Made by a program: the position numbers and the translations under genes. Shown in pieces: positions 19,617 to 28,043 of a stretch of 64,000 nt of DNA; position 1 is the stretch's first letter, and each line of letters starts with the position of its first letter. The stretch comes from VAZQ01 sp963840535 (GTDB lineage Bacteria; Pseudomonadota; Alphaproteobacteria; Rhizobiales; Xanthobacteraceae): contig CAWIZJ010000043.1 of the NCBI GenBank assembly GCA_963840535.1, positions 387,135 through 451,134 of the forward strand. The letters run 5' to 3'. Below the pieces are notes generated by a model that worked only from the letters and a program-made list of their open reading frames with translations, was not told where the DNA came from and did no database searches.

Positions 19617-20606
19617 GTGAATCGGCGCTCGCTCATCACGCTGCTTGGAGGTGCGGCCGCGGCTTGGCCGCTCGGGGGGCGCGCGCAGCAGCAGCGCAAG
19701 ATCTGGCGTGTCGGGTTCCTTGCAATACCTGTGCGACCCGCGGTTCTCGAGTCCAGTAGATATGGTGCATTTGCGCGGGGTATGCGCGAGCTCGGTTATG
19801 TCGAGGGCGGCAATCTGGCAGTCGACTACCGGTTTGCAGAGGGCAAGGCGGAGCACCTTTCAAACCTTGTGGCCGACTTGTTAAAGCTGAAACCGGATGT
19901 TCTTGTGGTCGCTGGGACCCCGGCAATCAGAGCGGCGCAAGAAGCAACTACCAGCATTCCCATAGTCATGGGAACGGCGAGCGATCCAATCGGAAGCGGG
20001 TTCGTCCAAAGTCTCGCGCGGCCCGGAGGCAATATAACGGGTCTCTCGAACCTGAGTACCGATCTTAGCCCCAAACTGATGGAGATGCTGCGCAGTATCG
20101 GCCCGAAACTTTTCCGTGTCGCTATCCTGGTGAATCCTACCAATCAGTCCCACGCCCCGGTCGTGGCGAGCCTCCGGGTCGCGGCGCAGGAAGTCAACCT
20201 GGAGATCACGACCGTTGAGGCGGCAACTCCGCAGGAAATCGAGAGTGTCTTCTCGAGTATGATCCGGCAGAGCGCCGGGGCGGTCATCGTTGCGGCTGAT
20301 GCATTTTTCATCCAACAGGGACAGCAGATCGCTGACCTTGCACGCAAACACCGGATGCCGTCGGTGTTCCCGTTCCGCGAGCAAGTGGACGCTGGTGGTT
20401 TGATGAGCTATGGCCAGCACCTCGCAGACAATTTTCGCCGGGCAGCGACGTACGTAGACAAGATTTTCAAAGGCGCCAAACCGGCCGACTTGCCGGTTGA
20501 GCAATCCACCAAACTCGAGTTGGTCATCAACCTCCGAACAGCCGCGGCGCTTGGCTTGACCGTGCCCCCTGAGCTGCTGGTGCTTGCTACCGAGCTAATC
20601 GAATGA
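19617..20606 (+). CDS. ABC transporter substrate-binding protein (COG2984 type), intact
   Basis: 329 aa with GTG start (NRRSLITLLGGAAAAWPLGG), GGGAGG ten bases upstream. The family series is complete in one frame: MRELGYVEGGNLAVDYRFAE, TTSIPIVMGTASDPIGSGFV, SLARPGGNITGLSNLSTDLS, RVAILVNPTN, MPSVFPFREQVDAGGLMSYG, IFKGAKPADLPVEQ and LLVLATELIE. The stop overlaps the start of another leader (ATGATGA), showing that two such genes once lay in tandem. Orphan receptor. Confidence 0.9.
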   Translation: MNRRSLITLLGGAAAAWPLGGRAQQQRKIWRVGFLAIPVRPAVLESSRYGAFARGMRELGYVEGGNLAVDYRFAEGKAEHLSNLVADLLKLKPDVLVVAGTPAIRAAQEATTSIPIVMGTASDPIGSGFVQSLARPGGNITGLSNLSTDLSPKLMEMLRSIGPKLFRVAILVNPTNQSHAPVVASLRVAAQEVNLEITTVEAATPQEIESVFSSMIRQSAGAVIVAADAFFIQQGQQIADLARKHRMPSVFPFREQVDAGGLMSYGQHLADNFRRAATYVDKIFKGAKPADLPVEQSTKLELVINLRTAAALGLTVPPELLVLATELIE

Positions 20607-20698
20607 TGAAACGCCGCGAGTTCATCACGCTCTTCGGCGGTGCATGCGTCCGTTGTTGGCACGGGGCTGCCGTCCCGGAATGTCCGCCGTCACGGTGA
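20606..20698 (+). pseudogene. Leader remnant of a second COG2984-type binding protein
   Basis: ATG overlaps the preceding stop. MKRREFITLFGG is the start of the family leader, but the rest (ACVRCWHGAAVPECPPSR) is out of register and ends after 30 codons. The downstream part of the gene is absent; the group II intron begins (its 3' end) about 70 bases further on. Confidence 0.6.
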
Positions 20699-20816
20699 TC
20701 GGGTAGAGTCGAGATGTGGCGCGGTGGCTGTAGGCTGAACGTATCTGTTGCCGCCTCTTTCGTCTGGCGGTGCCTTAGTGGTTCAGCCATGGCTCCGTTT
20801 CCACACCCCGCTCATC

Positions 20817-20849
20817 GAACCGGACATGCAGATCTCCCGCATCCGGCTC
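20817..20849 (-). ncRNA. Group II intron domain V
   Basis: On the minus strand the 33-nt hairpin starts GAGCCGGATGCGGGAGA and ends GTCCGGTTC. The lower stem GAGCCGGA/TCCGGTTC and the upper stem GCGGGA..TGCATG-type pairing match domain V. It begins 13 bases after the reverse transcriptase stop, the usual position. The family's catalytic triad AGC at the stem base is present. Confidence 0.85.
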
Positions 20850-20861
20850 TCGGACAAGACT

Positions 20862-22445
20862 TCACGCCTTCACCCACGGCACGTCGTGCCCAAGCCGGGA
20901 CAGACGTACGAGCCCGAAGTGCCCGTAAAGGTGCGAGAGTGGATAAGCTCCGCCCTTGCGTCGCCTGACCTTGTGCTTGATGCGCAACCACCGGCGCAGC
21001 CGCACAGCGGTGTAGTTGTCGATCGCCCGATACGCTTTCGAGACGGTGCCTACTTCGAAGTAGTTCGCCCATCCGCGCAGCGTGCGGTTCAACTTCTTCA
21101 CCAGCTCTGTGGTCTCTTGCCAAGTCCCCGATCGGGCAGTCTGCGCGTGGACATTCTCGACCATACGCTTGATGCTCTTCCGCGATGGCCGGTACCCCAG
21201 ATACGCCTTTCCGGTTCTCGCTGAATACATCCGCCCAAACGTGTGTCCCAGGAAGTCGAACTCGCCTTCCGGTACCTTGCAGATTCGTGTCTTCTCCTCG
21301 TTGACCGTGAGCTTCAGCTTGCCCATGATCTCGCGCAGCCGCTGCAGCGCCTCTTCGGCTTTGCCCTTCTTGCACAAGATCACGAGATCGTCGGCGTAGG
21401 TCACGATGCGAGTGCCGAGGCTTCGCTCCAGCCCGAGCATCTTCCATCCCAGCACGAACCGGCGCATGTACAGATTCGCCAGCAATGGTGAGATGGGTGA
21501 ACCTTGCGGAATGCCGCGCCGGTTGTCCCGGGCCTCGGTCGTGCGTGTCTTCCTTCCTCGATCGTCGGTTTCTTCCACGGGGCATTCCAGCCACATCTTG
21601 ATCAGATGCAGCACGCGCCGATCAACAATTCGGCGCGCTACCGATTTCAGTAGCTCGGCATGGGGGATGCTCCCGAAGTAGTCCGCGAGGTCGGCGTCGA
21701 CGACTTCCGGGTGGCCACGAAACAGTAGCGCTCCCACCTCGACCACTGCCTGTTGGGCGTTGCGCCCAGGACGGTAGGCGTACTGTTCTGGTGGAAGGTC
21801 GGCTTCGAAGATCGGTTCTAGCACCAGCATCGCTGCTGTCATGCAGACCCGATCCCGCAAGGTCGAGATGCCCAGCGGCCTGAGTTTGCCGTTGGCCTTC
21901 GGTATGAACACTCTTCTGATGGGGTCCGGTCGGTAAGTCTCCTGCCTGAGCGCAAGCGCCAGTTCGCCGAGCCACCGCTGCACCCCATACGCCTCGATGT
22001 CCGCGAAGTCCTGACCATCCACACCGGGTGCGCCCTTGTTGGAGCGGCACTGGGCATAGGCATGCGCCAGGATGTCCTCGCGGCTGATCTTGTCGTACAG
22101 GGCGTAGAAGCGATACCCGGCTTCTGCCTTCGCTTTCGCGTGCAACGCCTTCTGCAGTTTCTGAACACTCTTCGGAGTTGATAGGTTGCCCCAATCTCCA
22201 GGTCCCTCACCACGTATTGCGTTCGTCTTGAACTGAGGTCCCTTCCCTCCACCGGCATTACCCGGCTTCAGCGGTACAACGAACCTCTCCGCCACCCCAG
22301 GGCGCCCGGCCTGTCCCTCGCGGGTGTCCGGTTCGTCATCCCTGATCACGCCTTGGGGTTTCCCGTGTTGCGTACGCTTTCCTTGTGTACATGCTGTCGC
22401 CACTACCCCGGCGCAGCGGCTGGGCGCACTGCTTCGCTCATTCAC
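20862..22445 (-). CDS. ltrA: Group II intron reverse transcriptase/maturase
   Basis: 527 aa, single frame. RT domains run from about residue 110 (SREDILAHAYAQCRSNKGAP) through RRVFIPKANGKLRPLGI (RT1-2), EPIFEADLPPEQYAYRPGRN (RT3-4), IPQGSPISPLLANLYM (RT4) and the catalytic TYADDLVILC (YADD). The maturase domain X follows: FDFLGHTFGR and LNRTLRGWANYFEVGT. No HNH endonuclease domain follows; the end is GLVRLSRLGHDVPWVKA. The protein splices its host RNA and copies it at new sites. The first ~80 residues are poorly conserved, so a later start is possible. Confidence 0.93.
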   Translation of the reverse strand: MNERSSAPSRCAGVVATACTQGKRTQHGKPQGVIRDDEPDTREGQAGRPGVAERFVVPLKPGNAGGGKGPQFKTNAIRGEGPGDWGNLSTPKSVQKLQKALHAKAKAEAGYRFYALYDKISREDILAHAYAQCRSNKGAPGVDGQDFADIEAYGVQRWLGELALALRQETYRPDPIRRVFIPKANGKLRPLGISTLRDRVCMTAAMLVLEPIFEADLPPEQYAYRPGRNAQQAVVEVGALLFRGHPEVVDADLADYFGSIPHAELLKSVARRIVDRRVLHLIKMWLECPVEETDDRGRKTRTTEARDNRRGIPQGSPISPLLANLYMRRFVLGWKMLGLERSLGTRIVTYADDLVILCKKGKAEEALQRLREIMGKLKLTVNEEKTRICKVPEGEFDFLGHTFGRMYSARTGKAYLGYRPSRKSIKRMVENVHAQTARSGTWQETTELVKKLNRTLRGWANYFEVGTVSKAYRAIDNYTAVRLRRWLRIKHKVRRRKGGAYPLSHLYGHFGLVRLSRLGHDVPWVKA

Positions 22446-22865
22446 CCCAGCCGTATCAGCCTTCCCCGATAACCCTGTCGGGTCGGCCTGCGCATTGTCC
22501 TTTTCGAGGCTTGCTCGGCGTTCACTCGCGTTACGGCCTGCACACTCGCGCTGTCACCGTATATCGTGACACGCTATCCGAAGGCTTCAGCCACTTCGTC
22601 ACCTCCATGACTGCTCCGGTTGCTTCCGGCTGGAGCGGTTGCCGGGCGGGACTTGCACCCACTGGAAAAGCGCCGCCTTTCCACGGCGCACAGGGTAAGC
22701 AGACGTGTCGCGGACATTGCGAATCCGTAGTGGACGACCTCGAGAGACATTGGCCGCCGGGTCGGATGACGCGGCTCAGAGGCGAGCGCTGTTTCCCGGC
22801 GAACAGGTTGGCGGGCTAAGTCCCCAAGTCAAAGATGGGGGTGACTGAGTTCGGCCCTGATCAGT

Positions 22866-23111
22866 TCACCGGTCCGCCATGCCGACGGTCGCTATGTCGG
22901 GCTCCCCGGGCTCAAGGCCGGTGGCGCGGTTCACCAGCACGGTCACGACCCACAGCACGACGCCGATGGCGATCAGTATGCCGGCAATCGCGTACTGGAC
23001 GGAAGCGCGGCTGGTCCATGGACCGGCCGGCGCCGCCGACCTGCTTCGCGACCTGGCCGGTGAGCGCGTAAAAATACCGGTGCCGAGAATGTCGCCGACA
23101 AACAGCTTCAT
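22866..23111 (-). pseudogene. Internally deleted amino-acid permease (APC family)
   Basis: Starts MKLFVGDILGTGIF, the TM1 signature GxxIGxGIF of APC amino-acid permeases. Adding one T to a run of five (around 23071) continues YALTGQVAKQVGGA. The frame then jumps to VQYAIAGILIAIGVVLWVVT (one membrane span) and VNRATGLEPGEPDIATV, a typical permease C-terminus. The ten or so central membrane spans are missing, so this is a relic with both ends joined. Its start lies at the breakpoint of the oppositely oriented haloperoxidase remnant. Confidence 0.6.
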
Positions 23112-23523
23112 CGCGGATTGGGACGCCAAGTTCACCTACAATTTCTGGCGGCCCGTGACCGCAATCCGGAACGGCGATCAGGACGGCAATGACACGACCG
23201 ATCGGGACGCCGCATGGACTCCGCTGGTGCCAACACCGATGCATCCGGAATACCCGTCACAGGCGGCCATCAGCGCTGGCGTCATGATGGGAGTAATGGA
23301 GGCCTTGTTCGGGTCGAACCCGGCCGTACCGATCACGATCGCCGATCCTGCGGACCCGAAGCGAACACGCACCCTGAACGGCATTGCGCAGATGGCCGAG
23401 GAGCACAACAACGTGCGGGTCTGGGGCGGAATCCATTTCAGAAACTCGCTTGTGGTTGCCACTGAAATGGGTCGCAAGATCGCCGCTTACATTGTGGAAA
23501 ACGCAATCAAGCCGACACGCTGA
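23105..23523 (+). pseudogene. Vanadium-haloperoxidase/PAP2-like protein, N-terminus lost
   Basis: The C-terminal ~140 residues are recognisable from WDAKFTYNFWRPVTAIRNGD onward. The vanadate/phosphate-site blocks are RPVTAIR, HPEYPSQAA and GGIHFRNSLVVATEMG with its His. PSQAA replaces the usual PSGHA, so the acid-base His of that block is missing. The upstream ~300 residues are gone: the sequence before 23105 is the oppositely oriented permease relic. The frame is open further left to 22879 only because of that overlap. Confidence 0.65.
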
Positions 23524-23759
23524 ATGCCGCCGGACAATGCCCTCCATCGCGGGAGGTGAGCGGTGGCGCACCATCACAGCCGAAGTTGGGGGTAGCGCGG
23601 TCCCCGATCGCGAACACCGTAGGAAACGACGCGGATGACCCTGAGCAGACCGCTGGGTTGCACACCACCGCCGGAGCGGTTGCAAAACCGTACACACACC
23701 CGCTGACGGACCCCTACCAATTCGATATCCTACGTGCGGTCCTGGCTCGTGAGGGTCGG

Positions 23760-24760
23760 ATGCAATTCGATCCATTAAGACGGCGCGAGTTCATCACCCT
23801 GCTCGGCGGCGCGGCTGTCGCGTGGCCGCTCTCGGCGCGCGCGCAGCAGCCGGCGATGCCGGTGATCGGGTTCCTCGACATAGGGACCCCGGAGGCGAAC
23901 GTGCGCAAGGTGGCTGGGTTCCGACAGGGCCTCGCCGACGCCGGCTACGTTGAAGGCCGCAACATAGCGATCGAATTCCGCTGGGCGAATACTCAATTTG
24001 CGCAATTGCGGGCGATGGCCGACGATCTCGTCCGCCGCCAGGTGGCTGTGATCGTCGCAGCTGCCGCAGGCGGTTCGGCACTGGCTGCGAAGGCTGCTAC
24101 TTCAACGATTCCGATCGTCATCGCGACCGCTGTTGATCCAGTGAAGTTTGGCCTGGTCGCGAGCCTGAACCGGCCGGGCGGTAACGTTACGGGATTGACC
24201 TTATGGCCAATGAGCTCGCGGGCAAGCGGCTCGATTTTCTGCACGAACTTGCGCCCGGTGTGACGACGGTCGCTTATCTTGCTGGCGGACAACAGTTTGC
24301 ATCAGAGCAGGAGGACACCAGCAACCTCCTTGCGGCGGCACACGCACTCGAGCGGAAGGTTATTGTCTTGGAATGTCGCAGCGACGGCGACCTCGATGCG
24401 GCTTTGGCGACGCTGGCGCAACGCCGAGCGGGAGCGCTGATCGTCGGCCTCTTTCCACTTGCCTGGAACAATCGCCGCAGGATCGTAGCGGTGGCAGCGC
24501 GTCACAAAATTCCGGCAATATATCCTCAGGTCGGGTTCGTCCATGCCGGCGGACTAATGAGCTACGCGGCCGGCAGGGCCATCCTTCGCCAAGTGGCCTT
24601 TGATTATGTCGGCAAGATTCTCAAGGGCGCCAAGCCTGCCGATCTCCCTGTCCAGCGACCGACCAAATTCGAGCTTGTCGTCAACCTCGCGACTGCGAAG
24701 GCGCTCGGCATCGACATTCCGCCGACGATCCTCGCGATCGCCGACGAGGTGATCGAGTAA
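23760..24760 (+). CDS. ABC transporter substrate-binding protein (COG2984 type), frameshifted
   Basis: MQFDPLRRREFITLLGGAAV leader, ending SARAQQPAMPVIGFLDIGTP. The first domain has GLADAGYVEGRNIAIEFRWA, ATSTIPIVIATAVDPVKFGL and SLNRPGGNVTGLTL. One frame change near 24200 leads to MANELAGKRLDFLHELAPGV. The second domain has KIPAIYPQVGFVHAGGLMSY and ILKGAKPADLPVQRPTKFEL and ends ILAIADEVIE. Length ~333 aa after joining. It is the closest in layout to the intact sister at 62779-63768. Confidence 0.83.
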
Positions 24761-24815
24761 CGGCGAGAGCCGCGCGACTCCGAGTGCGAATAGTTGCGCT
24801 GTGGAGGTGACTGTC

Positions 24816-24899
24816 ATGTCCACGAGAAATCTGCACATGTTCGCGGCGGCCCTGATTGCGGCAGCCGTGTCCGTCAATCCCGCTCTAGGTAGGCTGTAG
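24816..24899 (+). pseudogene. Orphan signal peptide, rest of gene lost
   Basis: GGAGG ten bases upstream of an ATG opens MSTRNLHMFAAALIAAAVSV followed by NPALGRL and a stop. It has the charge and hydrophobic core of a Sec leader with a VNPALG-type cleavage end, but no mature protein. Probably the 5' end of a secreted protein gene cut by the rearrangement upstream of the next gene. Confidence 0.4.
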
Positions 24900-25037
24900 C
24901 CCTCCTGCGCAGCATCATACTCGTCGGCGCGCGGCAAACCTCGTACCGACCCTTGGTCGAACCACATACGCGCCCTGCGTCCTTGCGGCACCATTCGGCG
25001 CGCGCGCGAGCGAAAACTTCTCGGCTGCGTATGCAAG

Positions 25038-25954
25038 TTACCAGTGCGCAGCTGCACTCGTTATCGGATCAATCCCCACATTCGGTATTGTGCCCGGATT
25101 TGCACGTAGAGCGGCTAATACGTCTTTCGCCTTTACGCCGAGTTCTCGATATTGCACAGCGAGGTCGACACCGAAGCGCATGCTTTTGCCCGACTTGGGG
25201 TTTTCATCCTTGTAGCTGTCGAATGGATAACAAACTGCTTTCACCCCGGAGCTTCGTATTACATCGTTTAGTTCCCGTACCAATTGGTTTTTCTTGCTGG
25301 TGAAGAATGAATTGCTCGCTACGACGATTCCATCTGCCCCGTCATTGACGAGAAGGCGTATCGCGTCCCGAAACCTTATGCGGTCATTATCTTCATTCCT
25401 TCCAACTCCATGAACTGGGCCCCAGGCGACGCGGTTCCAGCTCTGGTCTTCCTCGCCGCCAATCCCGGCGTTGAGATTTACCAGCAGCCCCACTCTTGTT
25501 GCGTTATAACGTGGATCGCGAAGCTCATTAACGCGCTGCTGATGGTACGAAAGCATTTTCACAAGACGGCCACCCGATATGTTCGTATGCTGAATTGCCT
25601 TGTCGCCTAGGAAAACAATTGGAATTGCGATGCCCGTTTCATTGGCGGCCCGTACCGTGGCCTCAAGGGAGGTGAAGCCCCCTGTCGCCGCGATGACATC
25701 GACCTTATGAGGACCAACCATCAACTCCCTGGCGAGATCTACGAGCGTACGGTCTCCTCGCCCATACTTTCCATTCGCGTGCTTTGGAATGACATCGACG
25801 GCAACACCGAGGCCGAGACCATCTTTGAATGAGTTGTAAAACTTCTGCGCCTCTTGTTGGCTGACAGTACTGAGGAACCCAACTCTTTGCCGAGGAGGAG
25901 GGGGGCGAAAATTGATCTGAACCAGGACCAAATCGTTTGCCAGAAGCTTGTCAT
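25038..25954 (-). CDS. Periplasmic-binding-protein-fold protein without signal peptide
   Basis: ~305 aa. The likely start MTSFWQTIWSWFRSIFAPP has GGGAGG upstream; one frame change in the C-rich run near 25905 joins it to RQRVGFLSTVSQQEAQ. The remainder is one frame. The order of elements follows the COG2984 fold: VDVIAATGGFTSLEATVRAA, GIAIPIVFLGDKAIQHTNIS, RVGLLVNLNAGIGGEEDQS, then DGADGIVVASNSFFTSKKNQ and VKAVCYPFDSYKDENP. There is no leader and no RAQQ site; the N-terminus is an aromatic amphipathic helix. It may be a cytoplasmic or membrane-attached sensor-like relative. Base composition is lower in GC than its neighbours, suggesting transfer. Confidence 0.55.
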
Positions 25955-26054
25955 TTCAGCCTCCCTGTCGGCGTCAACGTCGATCGAGGAAATTATACCT
26001 CTGAACAAGGCGACTGTAACCCGCGTGCCGGTTTGCAGCCAGAAGTCATCGGCT

Positions 26055-26076
26055 AGCTACTTCCCGGCGCAAAATT
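26055..26076 (+). repeat. IS left terminal inverted repeat
   Basis: 22 bases identical to the reverse complement of 28046-28067. The similarity continues imperfectly for four more bases (CGATG against GATG). It marks the left boundary of the element. Confidence 0.85.
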
Positions 26077-26184
26077 CGATGGCCTTGGCTCTGCGCGCAG
26101 AATTGGCTAGTCGGCGGAAAACTGCAAGATCGAGACGGATTTGAGGGTTGACTTGCGCGGTCGTCGCTTGATTCATTCTTGTAA

Positions 26185-26527
26185 ATGATTCGCGACCGAA
26201 CCCTTCGCTCGCGCGACAAACTGGTCGGCAAGTTGCCGGTCACCGGCGAGTTGCTGCGCGGCTCGCTGTTGGAGCGCACTGTCCGACACACCAAGGACTG
26301 CCCGAAATGCGCACGCGGCGAAGGCCACCAGGTGTTCGTTTTGACGGTGACCTATGCCGGCGGGACGCACGCGTCAGTTCAGCGTGCGTCGCGAGCGGGT
26401 TGCCGAGGTACGCCGCTGGCTCGACAATTATCAGAAGCTGAAGGAGGCGATCGAGGCGATCTGCGAACTCAATCATGAACTGCTGCGTCCGGAGCCGCAT
26501 CAAAGGCGCGCGGGGCGAGCGACATGA
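26185..26527 (+). CDS. DUF6788 family small protein, frameshifted
   Basis: Begins MIRDRTLRSRDKLVGKLPVT, then GSLLERTVRHTKDCPKCARG with the Cys pair C-P-K-C, and HQVFVLTVTYAGG. One frame change near 26365 leads to RVAEVRRWLDNYQKLKEAIE and NHELLRPEPHQRRAGRAT. This arrangement is typical of the short DUF6788 proteins that precede transposases in many IS elements. Its role in transposition is not established. The stop overlaps the transposase ATG. Confidence 0.65.
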
Positions 26528-27949
26528 TTGAGATGCGGCGGACGCAGCTCAGCTTCGGCGACGGGTTGATCGCCGAGGAAGTGAGCGATCTTCGCGAAGA
26601 CTGGATGAAGCACGCCGATGCAGGTGCTGGCGGACGAGCAGATTGTCGCTGCCGTGTACGAAGCTCTGGCGAAGCGGCATCCCAAGAGCCGCAGCCGCGG
26701 CCGGCGGGGCGCGCCGGCCGAGATGGTGCTGCGCCTGCTGGTCCTCAAGCACATCCGCAACTGGAGCTATGACGGTGCTGGAGCGCGAGGTGCGCGCCAA
26801 CCTGGTGTACCGCGACTTCACCCACGTGGGCGGCGGCAAGATGCCGGACGCCAAGACCATGGGGCGCTGGGGCTTGGCGGTCGGGCCGCAGGTGCTCAAG
26901 CAGATTCACGAGAGGATGGTGAAAATAGCTCGGGACCAGGGCGTGATCGCGGGACGGCGGATGCGCGTGGACACGACGGTGGTGGAGACCGACATCCACT
27001 CATCCGACCGACAGCACCTTGCTGGGCGACGGGGTGCGGGTGCTGACCCGCATCATGAAGAAGATCACAGAGATCGTGGGCGCGGTCGGAACCAAGCTGC
27101 GCGACCGCAGCCGGAGCGTGAAGCTCCGGCTGCTGGAGATCGCGCGGGTAGCGCGCGCCAAAGGCTCCGCTCAATCGGGACCGATTGAAGCAGCGCTATC
27201 GCCGCTTGCTCGATACGACGAGCCGGGTGGTCGGGCAGGCGAAGCGGTTCTCCGAAGGAGATCGCCGAAGGAGTGAAGCGGTCGGCCGACGTGGTGCAGC
27301 AGCTGGCGCTGGAAGGCCTGCGCGCAGGAGCTCGACGTGATGGTGCCGCGCGTGCAGGCAGGTGATGAAACAGACCAGGGCGCGCCTCTTCCGCGGCGAC
27401 ACGCGCAGCGAAGGCAAGCTCGTCAGCCTGTTCGAGCCATCGACCGAGGTCATCCGCAAGGGCAAGGCCGGCAAGCCCAACGAGTTCGGCAAGATGGTGA
27501 AGCTGCAGGAGGCAGAGAACCAGATCATCACCGACTATCGAAGTCTACGCTCGGCGGCCCCATGATTCCGACCTGCTGATCGCAGCCATCGCAGACCCAT
27601 CAAGCCAATGCTGGGACGCACTCCGCGACTGGTGGCGGCAGACGCCGCCTTCTACTCCGCCAAGAACGAGGCGGCGGCGAAAGCGAAGGGTGTCAAGCGC
27701 GTCTGCATTCCCAATCGCTCGACCAAAAGCCCCGAGCGCAAACGCGAGCAGAAGAAGCGCTGGTTCCGCAACGGCCAGAAATGGCGCACCGGATGCGAGG
27801 GACGCATCAGCGTGGTCAAGCGGCGACACGGGCTCGACCGCTGCCGCTACAAGGGCGACGTCGGAATGCAGCGCTGGGTCGGGCTCGGCGTCATCGCCGA
27901 CAATCTCGTCAACATCGGTCGCGCCATGGAGACGACAAGCGCCCCGTAG
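26524..27949 (+). pseudogene. ISNCY family transposase, multiple frame changes
   Basis: Start MIEMRRTQLSFGDGLIAEEV and then, over at least five frame changes, EMVLRLLVLKHIRNW, FTHVGGGKMPDAKTMGRWGL, RRMRVDTTVVETDIHSS (first acidic residues of the DDE core) and LLGDGVRVLTRIMKKITEI. Further on are LFRGDTRSEGKLVSLFEPST, RTPRLVAADAAFYSAKNEAA (second Asp) and CEGRISVVKRRHGLDRCRYK (Glu), ending NIGRAMETTSAP. Domain order and length (~470 aa) fit ISNCY. Broken reading makes it inactive unless the changes are sequencing errors. Confidence 0.75.
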
Positions 27950-27980
27950 ACCTCCCACCCAGCCATCAGCTGCTTCAGCC

Positions 27981-28005
27981 CCCGCCGCTCATCCCGGCGG
28001 GTTTT
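27981..28005 (+). terminator. Rho-independent terminator after the transposase
   Basis: Perfect 7-bp stem CCCGCCG (27981-27987) with CGGCGGG (27995-28001), loop CTCATCC, followed by TTTT and a T-rich tail. It lies 31 bases after the transposase stop, inside the IS. Confidence 0.75.
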
Positions 28006-28043
28006 GCTTTGCTGCGCGCCATTGACCACAGTGCCCGAAAACA

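Larger units (their letters stand above)
20770..22691 (-). mobile_element. Group II intron with intron-encoded protein
   Basis: A bacterial group II retrotransposing intron read on the minus strand. The 5' end is placed at GTGCGCC (22685-22691), followed by a hairpin GCGCC...GGCGC and the domain I signature GGTGCAAGTCCC. The reverse transcriptase gene sits in domain IV. Domain V, the catalytic hairpin, is at 20817-20849. Domain VI lies at about 20770-20815, with a candidate branch A in ACTAAGG. The exact 3' splice site is uncertain by several bases. Both ends and the protein look intact, so it may be active. It lies next to binding-protein debris and a deleted permease. Confidence 0.85.

Noticed and set aside
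22692..22865. Hidden gene between the intron and the permease relic
   Set aside because: Short frames only, no start with ribosome site, no family motif.
18000..28000. CRISPR array or tRNA/rRNA genes
   Set aside because: No regularly spaced repeats and no cloverleaf or rRNA-like sequence were seen here or elsewhere in the window, though the search was by eye.
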